A DNA stretch of 64,000 bases from Hetaerina americana (GCA_022747635.1 JAKTNV010000005.1:48823013-48887012), one strand, 5' to 3'; counted from the stretch's first letter, positions 10,730-24,377 are shown. Program-made: numbers and translations. The notes: generated from the sequence alone by a model not told the origin.

Positions 10730-11800
10730 CATTAGTTTAGAAACAGCGTGATCAATGCAAACAGTTTTCCAGAAGCGGATGCGGACTCTGATCACAATTT
10801 AGTGCTCATAAAGTAAAGCGTCTGATTCAAAAAGATTTAGCAGGGGCGGTGGGTTAAGAAATGGAAGGTAGAAGCATTAACTAGATTGATAAGGAATCAG
10901 TATTAGTAGTCTGTCGGGAAAGTCATGGCTGAGTGAAAAGAGCTGAGTACTACCGAGGAAAAATAGAAATATATCAAAAAAGGGATATTGAAAGCCGCAA
11001 AAGACTACAGGAACCGTTAATGGGAAAAAGGAAATCATGGATAACGGATGAGACGATTAGAAGATAGATAAGAGAAGGTAATGAAAGAATGTAAACACAG
11101 AGTTAGGTAAAAGGAATTACAAGGAGTTAAATAATAAATTGATACGGGCAAAAAATAAAGCTAAAGAAGCATGGAGGAAGACCCATTGTGAGGATATGGA
11201 AAATTTGCAGAGGAAGGGTGAAAGTGGTGCGCTATGCAGCAAGAACGTTAAAACAATATCAGGAAGTAAGAAGGGAAGGTATGTGTTAACATTCAGAGAA
11301 AATTTGGGTAAGAAAATAGTTGAAACAGAAAAGATCCAACATAGATTGAGGGCATATATAAATAAACAGCATTGTCAAGAACTTAGTCCAACAAGCTTAG
11401 ACGTAGAAAGAGAATATGACGTAGTTGAAAATAGCTTAGGTTCACGCATACTCAAAAATTAGATAAAAATGGCATTAAGGGAGATGAAGGCTACATCATG
11501 TGAGAACTACAGAACAATAAGTTTTATTTCAGCTAAAGTGGTTCTCAGAATCATCAACAAAAGGATTGAGAGTAGGGCAAATGCTTACTTAGGGGATGAT
11601 CAGTTTAGGTTAAGAAGGGGAAAGGCACGCGTGATGGCGATGCAGTCATGAGATTACTAATCGAGAGGAATATATAATACAATCAGGACGTATTTGCCTG
11701 TTTTGTTGATTTCTACAAGGCATTTCATAGAGAAAACTGGGAAACACGAATGAGTATATTGCAGAAAAATGGAATAGATTGGATGGACTGGAGGTTAATC
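10730..11800 (+). pseudogene. decayed RTE-like LINE: endonuclease end to start of reverse transcriptase
   Basis: In shifting frames I can follow a LINE polyprotein. At about 10774-10812 the sequence reads ADADSDHNLVLIK, the end of an AP-type endonuclease with its SDHN motif. From about 11139 a frame gives NKAKEAWRKTHCEDMENL, the linker region. Near 11500-11620 the frame reads CENYRTISFIS, VVLRIINKRIESRANAYLGDDQF and LRRGK, matching the start of RTE-type reverse transcriptase. At 11684-11790 QDVFACFVDFYKAFHRENW is the palm motif; the first aspartate (FVDF) is kept and the later KAFD is KAFH. Stops and frameshifts interrupt the whole length and the copy ends near 11800 before the YADD region. 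It is a dead fragment. The RTE clade is my best reading; a neighbouring clade is possible. Confidence 0.82.
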
Positions 11801-12180
11801 CCCGCTATCCTTCCATCTCAACTCAAATAAACCTGAAATATCTATGTATATTTCCCAATCTCCCGCTTTATATTCTCTAATTTTCCTGCCCTCAACATTT
11901 TCCTAACATACCAAGTTCCTATTGTAACTAAATCTAAGTTCTTCTTCTGCGTCTTCTAACCTGCTGCTGTCGGTTTTCCTTTGCAAGTGTATCGTGAGAT
12001 GACGACCGCGGAAGCCTTCCCTCTACCACTACCGAGCACGACACACGGAAAATTGGGAAAAATCCCGTAGTTCCCAGGACAGAGTTTCTCAACATTGTTC
12101 ACGATATAAATCTTGTGAGTAATAATTGAGGTGGTTTCCGGTTGCTTTTCTTCAATAGTGTTTTTAACATGACACCATCA
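11801..12180. other. spacer, nothing recognised
   Basis: No element recognised between the LINE fragment and the GC-richer patch that follows. Confidence 0.4.
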
Positions 12181-12420
12181 CTCAATTGCCGCCCCGCCCC
12201 ACTGGGGTCAGACGCCTTTGCAACCGCCTCACTGAGGAACGGACGTTGCGTGAACTACCTTTCGTCTGGTTACTAGCCTTTGACGTATCTGGCAGGGGTG
12301 ACTCTACCAGGGGCAAATATCATTGCACCCGCAAGCGTACCTGCAGGGGTCATCAGAAAGCGCAAGCTCTTCCACCACGGAAAGATTGTAGTCCAGAGTT
12401 AAATGGTTTTTGGTTTAATT
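12181..12420. other. GC-richer patch, possible unknown interspersed repeat
   Basis: About 220 bp markedly richer in G+C than its surroundings, with several short words that look like the body of a dispersed repeat (for example GGGTCATCAGAAAGCGCAAG). A 78-codon frame crosses it. There is no second copy in this window to prove repetitiveness. Confidence 0.3.
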
Positions 12421-15400
12421 AAATTTTAAAAATTTGATCTTAATTAAATTTTTATATTAACTTCTTGTGCCAAAAAATAAAATACAGGAAACAAATGAAT
12501 ACTGAAATAATTAAAAGAGCCATAATTATGGCATTTATAAGTGCTTACAATGGATATGCACTAACCATCAAAAAGTAGTATCTTTTGCAAATCCTAAAAT
12601 AAACCTAAAATAAATTATTATGCAGAAATTCTTCTCTTAATCAAATAAATGTTTTCACAAACCAAAGATAGTACTATGTTCTTACCGTCACAGTACTCCA
12701 ACGATATTTTGACTCAAAGGCAGGGGGCATTAGAGTTTGGCATGAATTCTAAAAGTCCATTATCAATAGCAAATTAGGTACCCCACGAGGATATACTCTC
12801 TTGTTTCGAGGAGGAATATAGTTACATACTAACACGAAGAGAACATTTGATAAAATATAATGAATATAAGATATTAAATACTCTTTCCATTTATATGTGG
12901 GAACAATTCAATATGAAATTGGGGAAACTGCTAATGTTCACACCCTCATATATGTATTCTTTATTCCGAAACTTCAGCATATATAGGACTCCCAAACAGT
13001 GTAGAATGAATCTAATGGCTTAACTACGTACACACAATATTCCATACACAAAATCATTGGGTAATTCAATAATTGAACACGTCAAAATTGATAAAAATGT
13101 TATGTTGGCATGAATTAAATGTGTTTGTGTGAAGCATATCGTATACTATATTGTCGCAGAGGTTTAGACACAGATGCTCCCTTTCAATGGCAACATTTGC
13201 AATCCATTATGAGCTTGGCTGTTAGCAGTAAGACTACTTGTCATTAAGAGAAATAATGCTGATTTATGATGATTTTTATTGAATAATGACAAGTAGTACT
13301 TCCATTAGCAATAAAAAAGCACTAACATCAGGTATAACGGTTTCCTTTTTCGTAGCATACATAATTACTTCACATTAAAGAAGAACTATATTTAGTAGTT
13401 AATTCTCAAATCTTTTCGCAGGAAGTGGTGGTTTCTTATTTTTCAAACGCATTCAAGAAAATAAAGTAGAAATAAGTGTAAAAGAGATAATGAGAAGGGT
13501 AAAAACTTTGTCACATTAATCTGGAGATGATTGGTACTCGAAATGGCAGCACTCTGATGTCGTAGCTTTTCAGCAAGGAACGACATCAGAATTACTTTTT
13601 TCCAGAATTTGTCGGTTCAATGATCATGATTTTATGCAGACTATTTCATTTAATCTAGGAAAATATTAATTTGCCGCCAGGGCAATTCGAAACTGTTTTA
13701 ACTGCGCAGTCCGTGTACGCACCTGTAGAGTGATTAACGGAAACCAAATGACTGGAGGCTTGACTCAAGCCGTGAGAAAGGGTCACTTCAGAACTTCAAA
13801 CATGCCACCAACGTCACACGGGAATACAAATACAAAAAATTTGTTCCCGTCGCGTTACGCAAATTAGGGGTGCTCTCTGTTGAATAAACATGAAATAATT
13901 ACGAGAGGGATTCCGTCAAATAAATTTTTACAAATATCATTAGGAGATAAAAACTATTTGCGCAATAGACTGAATTCAAGAAGTATGATGACACTAAGTA
14001 GCTCATCAAGCTTCCCATGGCATTGCTAGAAATATGAATTTCTTTACTCAAAATTTCAAAGCTTATATGAGATCCATAATGTACGCTGAATAATATGATA
14101 CCTAGACATTAAAATATTCAGGTTGAAGGAATATGTATGAGGCTCCATTAGCCGAGGAAAAAGTTCCATTTAAAGCGTTCGCTGAATTGAATTAAGGTTT
14201 GGATTAATGTATCCTCAGGGATTAAATAAAAAGAAATCAATAAAAAATACCAGAAAGTGTCAGGATAAATTAAAATATTCAAACTTAAATAAAAAATTCG
14301 TGAAAAATTAAAATGCTTTGGGCGTTATTATTGAGAATATTTTTGGATCAACTGCATACGCTAAAAGAAACATACTTTTTTCTGTTCGAAAATTCGAAAA
14401 TTTTTTTTCTGCTCAAGGAAATTCTATTTTACCAAAACTGTGCCATCCAGGTGCATCTTCGGGGAGACCAAAACCAAGAACGTTGTCATTATTTTTTGAG
14501 CCAGAATACTCATTGTATTTATTATTCAACAAATATATAGAAGGGACTGCAAAAATATTGAGGAACTGATTTTAACGCTTGAATCAGCGGAATGACGAAA
14601 AATTAAAAGAATTACAATTAAATTAGTCTAATATCCCCATAGATTTCTTGAATTTTCTGAAATCCTATGGACGCGTACGAATACAAGTTAGCGCAGTCTT
14701 CTAATTGTAAACCTAGCAATAAATATGTAAATGGCTCCTCAGGAACGCTAATTTCACATAATGTCATAACATTCATTTAATACTCCCATTAATAACTTTA
14801 AATCATGAATTCACATCTCCCATCCCATTAAATCTGATAAATAGTAAGTGAAATATTTTGAGACGATTTAAAAAGTTTTCACGACTGCATCCTTCGCCAT
14901 AATGTTATTAAAGAAACACGCCTCACGGAAGTTATTTGATTGTGTTTCCACTGCCAAAGTTCTCCCCTCTTGTCGATTCATGTTTATATAAGCAGAGCCT
15001 TTTCACATCTCATCCCTTCCTCAACATCCAAACATCTTCTCAGCGTGACATATATGATAAACATCTTGTAAACTCCTATCGAATTAGAAATTAGACATTT
15101 GGTCTCCTCACTGAGGGCGAGTTTCTTAGAACAAGCCATTACTTCAGAGGGTAAAGCAATTTACGAAGATTTCTCGGGTTCAACACTTGAGGCGCGTAAC
15201 AGACAATTGATCTTTAAATGGCTGACTCCACCATCGACTGTCGGTTAATGTTTTCAAGTTGGAACAGTTGCCTTGTAATACTGGTCACCGACGCTCAAAA
15301 TTACTCCAGTAACAAGTTGCTACCGGGATGCGGTGAAAAATGGCAACCGATGTGAAACCCAAGAAATCGGAATGAATGCAGTTCACCAGGAAAGTGTAAA

Positions 15401-16250
15401 ATCCTACACAATGGCACAGTTATCCTTTTAGATGAAAATCCTACACATCAATTTCTAATTTCTTAGTATTATGATAATTTTTATGCCCTATTTTCAATTC
15501 TGTTTACCGACAAATTAATTGCGCTCTATCTTTCGGGATGCATGGTTTTTTACTTTTAATAAAGGTCCCAATGTATAGTTTTCTTTACAGCTATTATCCA
15601 ATACACTTCGATGTACTTCTTAGTTTCCCATTTGATCTACCCATAGGTATAGTGTTAATCTTCTGCCTTCAGTAACATGGAGTTGTGTGACTTATTTTTA
15701 TCTGGTCAGATTTTTCAAATCATCAACTAAGGCCGGAATAGTGTAATCCACATGGATTAATGTTTTGATCCACGCAGTGAAAAATATTTTATTAACTTTC
15801 AATTTTGACAATCATATTAAAGTACCTGCAATTCATTATGGTGTTCCATTAACAACTAGCAAATATTTTTTCAAATTACATGGGATTGTAATAAAATTTC
15901 CAAATCCGGGAATCGACTTCATTGATAACAGGTCAGTTCAGATAGCTATTTTATCATAAAGAAAAAATTGCATTCTTTTACTAAATCAATAAATCAAACC
16001 TTAGAGATGTTTCGCATTAGCAGATGATTTTTATGGTAATTGGCATTCAATCCAATTGTTTTAACATTCCCAAAAATGCTATAAAAAAGTTCATTTTCAG
16101 AAAAAGAAAAGCATCTTAAAATGTTGTTTTTAGCTGATTTCAGGACAAATTCAGAAACTACGCCGGAGTTCCAGTGAATCGATTATATTTTTTGAGAGAA
16201 CGAAAAAACTTACCACTCGTTAGCCTCGCAGACAGTTTTTGAATACGTTG
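12421..16250. other. long AT-rich spacer, nothing recognised
   Basis: Nearly 4 kb with only short frames (64-83 codons, for example 14318-14569 and 15765-15959) that show no known domain. No RNA gene or repeat recognised. Confidence 0.5.
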
Positions 16251-16489
16251 CGGGCACGAAAATTCACCGGACGCGAGGGGAATATGAACATTTTTACCTC
16301 CGAGAGGAATCCATATAAGGGTGAAGGGTCTTGATGGGTGAGAGGACGACGAAGGGAGTTTTGGGATGCATCAGGAGCCATTCAAAAACCTGGACACTCG
16401 TCCACATGCTATTTCCGCTCGTCCCTTCCCGAAGCGCGTGTGTGTATTCCCGTCAATTTCCTTTGCCGCCAATCCGATTAGCAGCGCTC

Positions 16490-17370
16490 TCTTTTAAATA
16501 ATCCACCCCGCTGCCTCCTCCTCCCCCACTTCACTTTCCCTCGCCACCTCGGCTTTATCCCAATTCGCGAGTTCCTCCGACAGCGGCGGCCATTCCAGTC
16601 CACAGCACCCCCCCCTCCTCACTCTCTATACCCATATCCAACCCCGCTCCCCCAACTTACGAAAACTCCCGCCACAGCCTTTCCTCCCCACCAACTTCGT
16701 TACGCCACCTCAGCTTTCCTGCACTTCATTTACTATTCCGAAGCGACGCCTCTTTTGTGGATGTGACTGCTTCATCGAGTCATTACCACGGCCGTCCTGT
16801 GGATATATCCCCAGCCGGAGGCGACTTCGATGACCGCTCCGTACACCCACCCCCGACTACTCCTCCTAAACCACTTTCTCCCCATCCAAGCAAGTCATGT
16901 CTCCGCTCCCGACGCGCCTGCCTCCTCCCCCACCCACCGCCCCCCTTCATTCCTTCCCGCTTTCCTTTCCCCAGTCGCTCCCACCCCTGAGCACGCACTT
17001 CCTCACCCCCCCTTTAATCCTATCTCTCCCTCTCTCTCTTAGCTTCCCCAACTCCTTTCTCGGACCTTCCACCTCCCTCATTGACTCGCAAATTCCGTTG
17101 TCCGAGATAAAACGCATTTCCTTCCCCTGTTCCCTCTTTTCTCTTTCTCTACCGCTCACTCTCAAAACCATTCGTCCTCGCGTCACGCTCATTTTGACTA
17201 CTTTTCGTCACCGCTTCCCGTCCTTGGTCCAAAATCACCCACCCCCCCCCAACGGTATCCACTTCGCTCCCATCCTACCGCCCTCACCACCTACCCACTT
17301 GAGCCCTTCCCTACACCACCACCCTCTACTCCTTCTTCCATCCCCCTCAAGAGCTTAACACACTCGTCCC
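16490..17370. repeat. long polypyrimidine (C/T-rich) block
   Basis: The + strand is heavily C/T-biased with many CCTCC, CCCAC and CTCTCT words. Open frames on both strands, up to 153 codons, are Pro/Ser/Leu-rich on + and Gly/Arg/Glu-rich on -, a product of the skew. Several frames run in parallel over the same bases, which argues against any one being a gene. Confidence 0.65.
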
Positions 17371-18520
17371 TTTTTTCCAGGCTTTCCGACTGTATCTGTC
17401 GCTATCGTCCCGAATAAAAATGAGAAGAGGTTCTTTTTGGATTGTGAGGGTCTTGTTTATTTATTTTTCCCTAATTTCTCGATTGTTTCCACACATAACC
17501 CAAAGTCCCTCCCCTTATATTTTGCTCGAGTCTTACGTCATCCTCCACCTTCCCTGACAAAGAGTTCTTATTAAAAAAAATGTTAATCTGAAAAGCAGTG
17601 GATTTTCCCAGTGCCAATTCTAATGTAAAATGGAAATATTTTATGCTGGGGACCAGCTTTACTATGATTTTGTAAGCTTCAATATGATGGAATAATTAAT
17701 AAGTAATGAGCATAAAAATGAGGCTGGTGAGAAATTCATGAGTGTTATTTTTTTTAATATAAAAGAAGTTCTTAAAAAGAAGTTATCCAAATTGTTTGAA
17801 TAATTTTAGAATTTTAATGAAATCCATTAGTAAGCAAAAATTACTCGGAAAGCTCCCGAATAAACATACTTGTTGGCTATATTAAGTATAACAAATTTTT
17901 GATAAGGGAATACTTAGCCAAAAAGTACACCTCTATATGTACAGATTGGAGTCCGAAAGCAGCCTTTAATCTAAAACGATTATAAATTATTACAGGAAAA
18001 CTTCGATTAGAATTACTTCAATAAGTCCATCAAACCTGATTAATGTGCTAATAAATAAGTTTGCGTATTTTTTAAAATCGGTTTTCATGGCGTATTATTT
18101 CTCCGACAACATATATATTTTAAACAGAAATTTCTACTACTTTCGGAATTTAAATCTGCAATAATTGTCAAATGCATGATCTGACTGCTTATCTAACAAT
18201 CCTATTCGATATTATGAAATAATTTCATTAGGCATAATGTGCACTCTGGTAAAACTAAATTAAATTATAGCAAATATGTCATTACATGTCATTTTGATTA
18301 CTAATTCCTGTATAAATAAATGGATAACGATCATGAAAAGTCATGAACTCAAAAGAGCATCATATTTGCACCTCTATACGTGTTCTTTCTCATGAATATA
18401 CTTACGGAGATGGGTGGCCAGTTAATGTACGAGTTTGAAATGAAGAGTCATTAACTGGCTGGTGAGCAACGGATCTCTTCCCATAATGTGTACCTAATCA
18501 GTAAGGTCAATGTGACTTAG
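17371..18520. other. AT-rich spacer, nothing recognised
   Basis: No long open frame and no recognised element. Confidence 0.5.
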
Positions 18521-19340
18521 CCCAATGTCCACCCTCAGTATTTTAATTTTAAGTCACCCTCACCGGGCAAATAAGCCGCTTATATTGTCTTATTTTATTC
18601 TTAATTTTAATTCCCACTCAAATAATCGCTGCGGCTTTCCTCCACCGAAATATTTTCACCTTCTCTTCCCCGCTACTTCCTCCCGCGTGCTTTCCACCTC
18701 TCCATTATTCATGCATCCTCCCGTCAACCCCTCCTTCTACTCCACCCTACCCGCGACAATCGCGCCAACCCCTTCCGACACTCCTCCCAAAACCCCATTT
18801 ACCCCTTTTGCCTTTTCCATCGCCTCTTACCTCGCACGCCTACCATCCACCCACCCACCCAGTCGCTGCCCTCCACACCCCGGCACTGTCGCAAACTACC
18901 TTCCGAACTGACAGTTCCAATTCTCCCCATTGAGAAGGGACGCTGGTGGAGCTTCCTGCCCCGGCCTCCCCCAGCCCCCAATTCCCTCGGCCGCCTACCC
19001 ACTCCCTCCTCGGCCAACCGTCACACCTCGAGTGCCCTTGCTCACTTATAACGCCCTACCCTCCTCTATTCTCCCCCACTTCACAACCCCCTTCCACCAT
19101 CCACCCCAGCTATCCATCGTACACACACACTCACGCACTCTCTCATTTCCTGGGAGGGTGATAGCAAGATAGTTAGCAATCTGGTTGTTCCGCCTCCAAG
19201 GACCCTTAGATTTCACCTCCGCCCCCACCAATATGTACAATCCTATTCCCACCTCCCTTTTCCCAGACCGCAGCGTGGAAATTTTCACCTTTAGCTCTAA
19301 CTGACTCCCGCTCACCTCCCCTCTCGCTGTCTTCATGAAC
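18521..19340. repeat. C-rich polypyrimidine block
   Basis: Same character as 16490-17370: C/T-rich + strand with parallel low-complexity frames of 71-128 codons. A short ACACACAC run lies near 19122-19130. Confidence 0.6.
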
Positions 19341-21745
19341 TCAATGAGGGTTTTGGTGGTGGTGAAGGTAGGATTAAAAAAGTCCCCCGTTTACAGACCT
19401 CCGGATACAATTGTCGCAAAATGAAAGGTTTTTCTTTTAACTTCCCAGCTTGATGCATCCCTCTCCCTAATCGCTGTCGCTACATCTTCATTCCCATTTG
19501 CACCGAACACACAGGACGCATTTACTTCTCCGTTACACGGTGTTGCTGACCGGGGGACATGAATTCTCACCTACATCTGAGCTAAGGCTAAAAATTAAGA
19601 TCCGAATAGTGCTAAACCGTGTGAGAACCATTCTAAAACGTAGTTTTATGTATGTCATCATCATTATGTTTTTTTATAGAATTAACGGCTTTATATATGT
19701 AGCCGAATAGATTTTGCCACTCATTTCTTTGAAACATTACCATATTTTCCTTTCAATTACCCATTTTAATAAAAAATCTTCTCAGGTATGATTGAATACA
19801 GTATTTTTTTCAATTTCTTGGCTATTATATTCTTGGGACTATAATGTGTCTAGCTCAAATTTTTCTCATCACTCATCAACAATATGATGGTAGTAATGTG
19901 CAAAACCATTTCCTTTAACCCAATATGTACAGTATTACCTCGTTCTCGCAATTGACATCATTGAATTTACAGAACTGTATTAATGTAACCCGTAACAACG
20001 GGCCGTGAGCCTTTGATTGAAATAGTAAAGGTTACATTCAAAACTATTTTATGGTCCAACTAAATCTTGCTACCTACTTTTTATCCATTTTTAACCTAAA
20101 AAGAAGTAGAATTCATAATTGAGTTTGGTTTAACAGCTCCTGCAAAGAGACGTGGGTGGAAAAATAATAATGTATTTCACAAACCATGATTGTTTAACAG
20201 TTCATGGCCAGTTATGTAAGATCTCTCCGACGTAGTATTTAAAAGATAAACTTCCACCACCGCCAAGGATATATCTCGCTATTTAACCTTATAACCTAAA
20301 TATAATGAATTATAAAGTTTTCATTTTAATTTCTGCAGTTACGACAATGCTATCAAATCAAATTACTACTGAAATTCTTGCATACATTTATAACAGTGTA
20401 ATCAGTTATCAAAACGCAAATAGCGCAATTATGAAGTCAATCTTTCTACTAGAGAAACTTTCTTAAAATGAAAGTCGTAATGATAGTATTTTTCATTCAA
20501 ACCATTCCATGAGGATTCATAAATGTATATCCTTCCATTCATTATTTAATCATAATAAATATACGGCGAATATTTTTCCCCGCTTCACGCTCTTTCAGAG
20601 AATTTTAATACGTACCATCCACGGAACGAAACTGCGGCGTATTTTCCTCAACGTGATACTCTTGATAATGTACTCGTGAGTATTCTTCGGTAAAAATAAA
20701 AGGATGTGGAGAACAACGTGCTAAGAGAAGCCAATTAACTTTAGCATAAGAGAGGGCGCTTATTCAGAACGCATTCCACTCTCTCTCTCTCTTCCTCTCT
20801 AATCTGACAGGTAAATAAAAAATTTAACGAACTCAAGAGTGGATACTTTTCTCCTTTACCATCTCCCCGCCCCCTCTCCTTCCTCCACCCGACCTCCTCT
20901 TCATGTCTGCCTCCACACCTGTCCCTCCTTCAGCGACGATTATGAGGTGACAGACAGCCTCGGCAAACGAGACGGGCAGCGTGAGCGTGGGGTCGGGTTG
21001 GAGGCAATTGACGGACAATGGAAAACGAGGAAGGAGCGGATGAGGTCGCTCGGGTGAATGGAACGTGAAAACATCCAACGCCCCGAGGGGAAGTGTGAGA
21101 GATGTATTGGAGAAAGGAAAGAGATGGCCGTGAGAGTACCACATGGGTGGAGCATTTTATAAGTCTTTCAAGTGTTTTTTCGAAACAATGGATACGGTCG
21201 GAAAATTCGCCAACAGCAGTAACTAGGACGCCATAGTCGTCAATTAAAACTATTTCATCATTGTGATACATTCATGGACCACCTGATGTAGCCTTGAGAC
21301 TAATTTACGCCATAATACCGAGGGAGCTATTTTATTTAAAATGCTGTCATATCGTAAATATGATATCACGCATTGCTGTTACATAGGGCGATACATGGAC
21401 ATGAGCTAAACAATAATAAAATGGGAATTATTTCAAATTATACGCATTAAAATGTAAAAGTTAAATTTTAAATTGAGGTAATGGGCACTAGAAAAGCAGA
21501 TGATCTCTTGTCATATTTTGCTTTGGGTCCAAATGGTTAACCTATGAATTTAAATTTAAAAGAGTTAAACGGTTAAAATGAAGACGGATTCATTATAACG
21601 CTTAAGGGATAAGGAATCGACATTTTGACCTTCTGGGTGATGATTTGACTAACATACTAAACAACAGGTACCGCACCAGTCTTTGTCTTATAATTAGAGC
21701 TGTTTTATTGATTATAATTTAAATATAAGCACTCTTTAAACACTC
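19341..21745. other. mostly AT-rich spacer
   Basis: AT-rich up to about 20760, then a short CTCTCT run near 20781-20800 and a GC-richer patch at 20860-21150 with overlapping frames on both strands (up to 113 codons) and no recognised domain. AT-rich again to the tandem repeat. Confidence 0.45.
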
Positions 21746-22063
21746 GGCTAAAGCACTCGACCGGATATTGAGGGATCTGGGTTCGAGTCCCAGTCAAGGC
21801 GAATGATTTTTACGCTCTGAAATTGTTGCATTAAAATGCACATTAGCGGATGACTCCGTTAAAAGTTACTGTTGCGGCATCTCCCGCAGTTTCTTTGGAA
21901 TTTGTCAAAGGGAAAACACCATACGTGTCTAAAGTTGGCTTTTAACCTCGTGGACAGTGGCGCCTCGCGCACGACTACGAATGCATGTGACATTGTATGT
22001 ACGGTATTTCGTCATAACATCTAGTTCCTTTAAAAGCCCCAAAATTTCAGAGTTTAAGAGGAC

Positions 22064-22136
22064 GCCTCGGTAGCTTAAGTGGCTAAAGCACTCGACCGGA
22101 TATTGAGGGATCTGGGTTCGAGTCCCAGTCAAGGCG
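22064..22136 (+). mobile_element. tRNA-like head of SINE family 2 (unit 2)
   Basis: Seventy-three bases fold as a cloverleaf. The acceptor GCCTCGG/TCAAGGC has one mismatch, the D stem is GCTT/AAGC, the anticodon stem CTCGA/TTGAG encloses loop CCGGATA, and the T arm is CTGGG-TTCGAGT-CCCAG. Base 33 of the loop is C where tRNAs have T, and the head is followed by a SINE body shared with 3225-3395. I therefore read it as a SINE and not a working tRNA gene. Confidence 0.75.
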
Positions 22137-22398
22137 AATGATTTTTACGCTCTGAAATTGTTGCATTAAAATGCACATTAGCGGATGACTCCGTTAAAAG
22201 TTACTGTTGCGGCATCTCCCGCAGTTTCTTTGGAATTTGTCAAAGGGAAAACACCATACGTGTCTAAAGTTGGCTTTTAACCTCGTGGACAGTGGCGCCT
22301 CGCGCACGACTACGAATGCATGTGACATTGTATGTACGGTATTTCGTCATAACATCTAGTTCCTTTAAAAGCCCCAAAATTTCAGAGTTTAAGAGGAC

Positions 22399-22471
22399 GC
22401 CTCGGTAGCTTAAGTGGCTAAAGCACTCGACCGGATATTGAGGGATCTGGGTTCGAGTCCCAGTCAAGGCG
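22399..22471 (+). mobile_element. tRNA-like head of SINE family 2 (unit 3)
   Basis: An exact copy of 22064-22136, 335 bp downstream. Its body is cut off after TTGCATTA at 22503. A 5'-altered counterpart lies at 21729-21801, identical only from 21746 onward. Confidence 0.75.
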
Positions 22472-22503
22472 AATGATTTTTACGCTCTGAAATTGTTGCA
22501 TTA

Positions 22504-24297
22504 TCGTATCATTATCAGAATAACAAGTTATCAAGCCGAGGATTGCTAAATTGCAGAATCTCTCCAAACAAGCCTATTTCTCTCAATCCTTATTCCCTCC
22601 TAAGTACTTGCACATTTACCATTGCCTTCTGTTTGTAATTCATTCTAAACCTTTCTTTATGCGTACTCATTCCACACCATGCATTTTTCAGTTATCATTT
22701 ATATAATTAATCCTGCCTCAAATGTACCCCATCTCTCTTCTTCTAAACTTTGCATGGGATTCTGTCTTCACCTACTTTTCGAAGTACTTCTTTAATCATT
22801 ACTCTATTCAGTTAATATTCAGGGATCTTTGGCATCACATTTCCACCACTTACAATTTTCCTTTTTCAACTGATCCTATCGTCCAATCTCACATATGTCA
22901 AAATTAGACTACATAAGAAACTTTTAACGAATCACTTTTTTATATCGGTACTAGATCTACCTTCCATTATTATTTGCGTCTACAGCCAAAACCACTTCAT
23001 TCTTCAAAACCCAGTTACCATACTGTTCAAAATTACATTTCTCAATTATGGTGTTCAAATTTTGCGCAAAGCTGCACATAATGAACGATAACGATGATAA
23101 ATGAATCGCACATCCAAAGATGTAATAGATGACCCTGAATAAAGAACTCCAAAGTTTTCATGTAAGTTTTAATGAACCCCTCGAAAAAAGCACTCGGATA
23201 ATCATTTCTGGGGACCGTCGTAGATAAGTTGATGATATTCAGATTGGGTACGAGATGGTATCCACTGTAAAAATTCCTTACCGATAGAGTCAGAAAAGCC
23301 ACATAGGTACCATTTCAAACTAATGGTAATAAGAGTATTCAGTAAATATTTTGACTACTGTTAATAACTTCAATGACTAATTTTGCTCTTCGAAATATTA
23401 AATGCTACTCCTAAGGCTAGGTCAGCAACACTAATGCCAATAGAACGACTACCCCGGCAAATATTAAATTATGTATGCCTCTCAACACAATTATTTCTTG
23501 AAATTATCTCCTTTACATTAAAAAAGTAAGCGAATAATGTAACGATAAACCTTTCAATACCAAATGGATACTTTTAAAGCTGTAATTTAAATTATTAAAA
23601 TTTATATATTAATTCACCATACATTCATTGAGAATATTTTGCAAAATGATCACCTTTGATGCGAAAGGCTCTTGTACATTTACGTATGTCACTTACGTTC
23701 ATTTTTCTCCCATATTGCCTTTCCTGTTTTAATACTTAATAATCATAGCTTTCTTTATCACATTTCTGAATGAAGAGGTGAACACGGGCAGAAATAGCTA
23801 TCTTATCGCACAATTATTTTAGTGAAACATGTAAACAATTCTGTAAAACCCTATCAGTTTTTCCACCGGGTTGGTGTGCCCATTGGAGAGAGATTAACCC
23901 AGTAAAGAAAAATAGACCCATAACAACACTTACCCGGAGGAAGAATAGACAGAATTTTTCTCATTAGATGAGCCAGGAGACCACTAGATCTTTAAAAGTA
24001 CAAAAATGTGTATAAATCTATGCAGTGAGGGTAATTATTGCAATAATAAAAAAAGATGGTTCCCTTTTATTTAGAAATATCTCACAATATTAAATACTTT
24101 TCCCCTTGTCTTCCCCAAAAAATCTTCTATTCACAAACATTTACCGTGTTCTTCCTTATTACTAAAATAATACATATCAATTATCCACATAAATAACCAT
24201 TATTTACTATATGTCTTGTAATGATCCGTAATGCTACGGTTATGCATTTGGCAAAGGTTGAAAGATAAGTATGGTACCTTTAGAACTGGCTTTTTCT

Positions 24298-24300
<3 letters not shown>
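22504..24300. other. AT-rich spacer, nothing recognised
   Basis: Frames of up to 86 codons on both strands, none recognised. Confidence 0.5.

Positions 24301-24370
<70 letters not shown>
24301..24370. repeat. (AT)n microsatellite, 70 bp
   Basis: Uninterrupted AT dinucleotides, directly upstream of the LINE fragment. Confidence 0.98.
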
Positions 24371-24372
<2 letters not shown>

Positions 24373-24377
24373 TTTGA

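Larger units (their letters stand above)
21746..22503 (+). repeat. tandem repeat, 335-bp unit containing a SINE
   Basis: Two units (21746-22080 and 22081-22415) appear identical by eye, followed by an 88-bp partial third unit (22416-22503). Each unit holds most of a family 2 SINE head, its body (GAATGATTTTTACGCTCTG, TTAGCGGATGACTCCGTTAA, CTCCCGCAGTTTCTTTGG) and about 160 bp of further sequence. The repeat starts inside the tRNA-like head, at GGCTAAAGCACTCG, so the duplication breakpoint lies within the SINE. The near-perfect identity implies a recent duplication. The 67-codon minus-strand frames inside each unit are incidental. Confidence 0.92.

Noticed and set aside
21929..22467. Two identical 67-codon proteins
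   Set aside because: They are minus-strand frames across the 335-bp tandem units and overlap the SINE head; identity reflects the DNA duplication.
22064..22471. Functional tRNA genes (two cloverleaf-like sequences)
   Set aside because: They are followed by a body shared with another SINE copy at 3225-3395, have C at loop position 33 and a mismatched acceptor stem, and lie in a tandem duplication. SINE heads explain them better.
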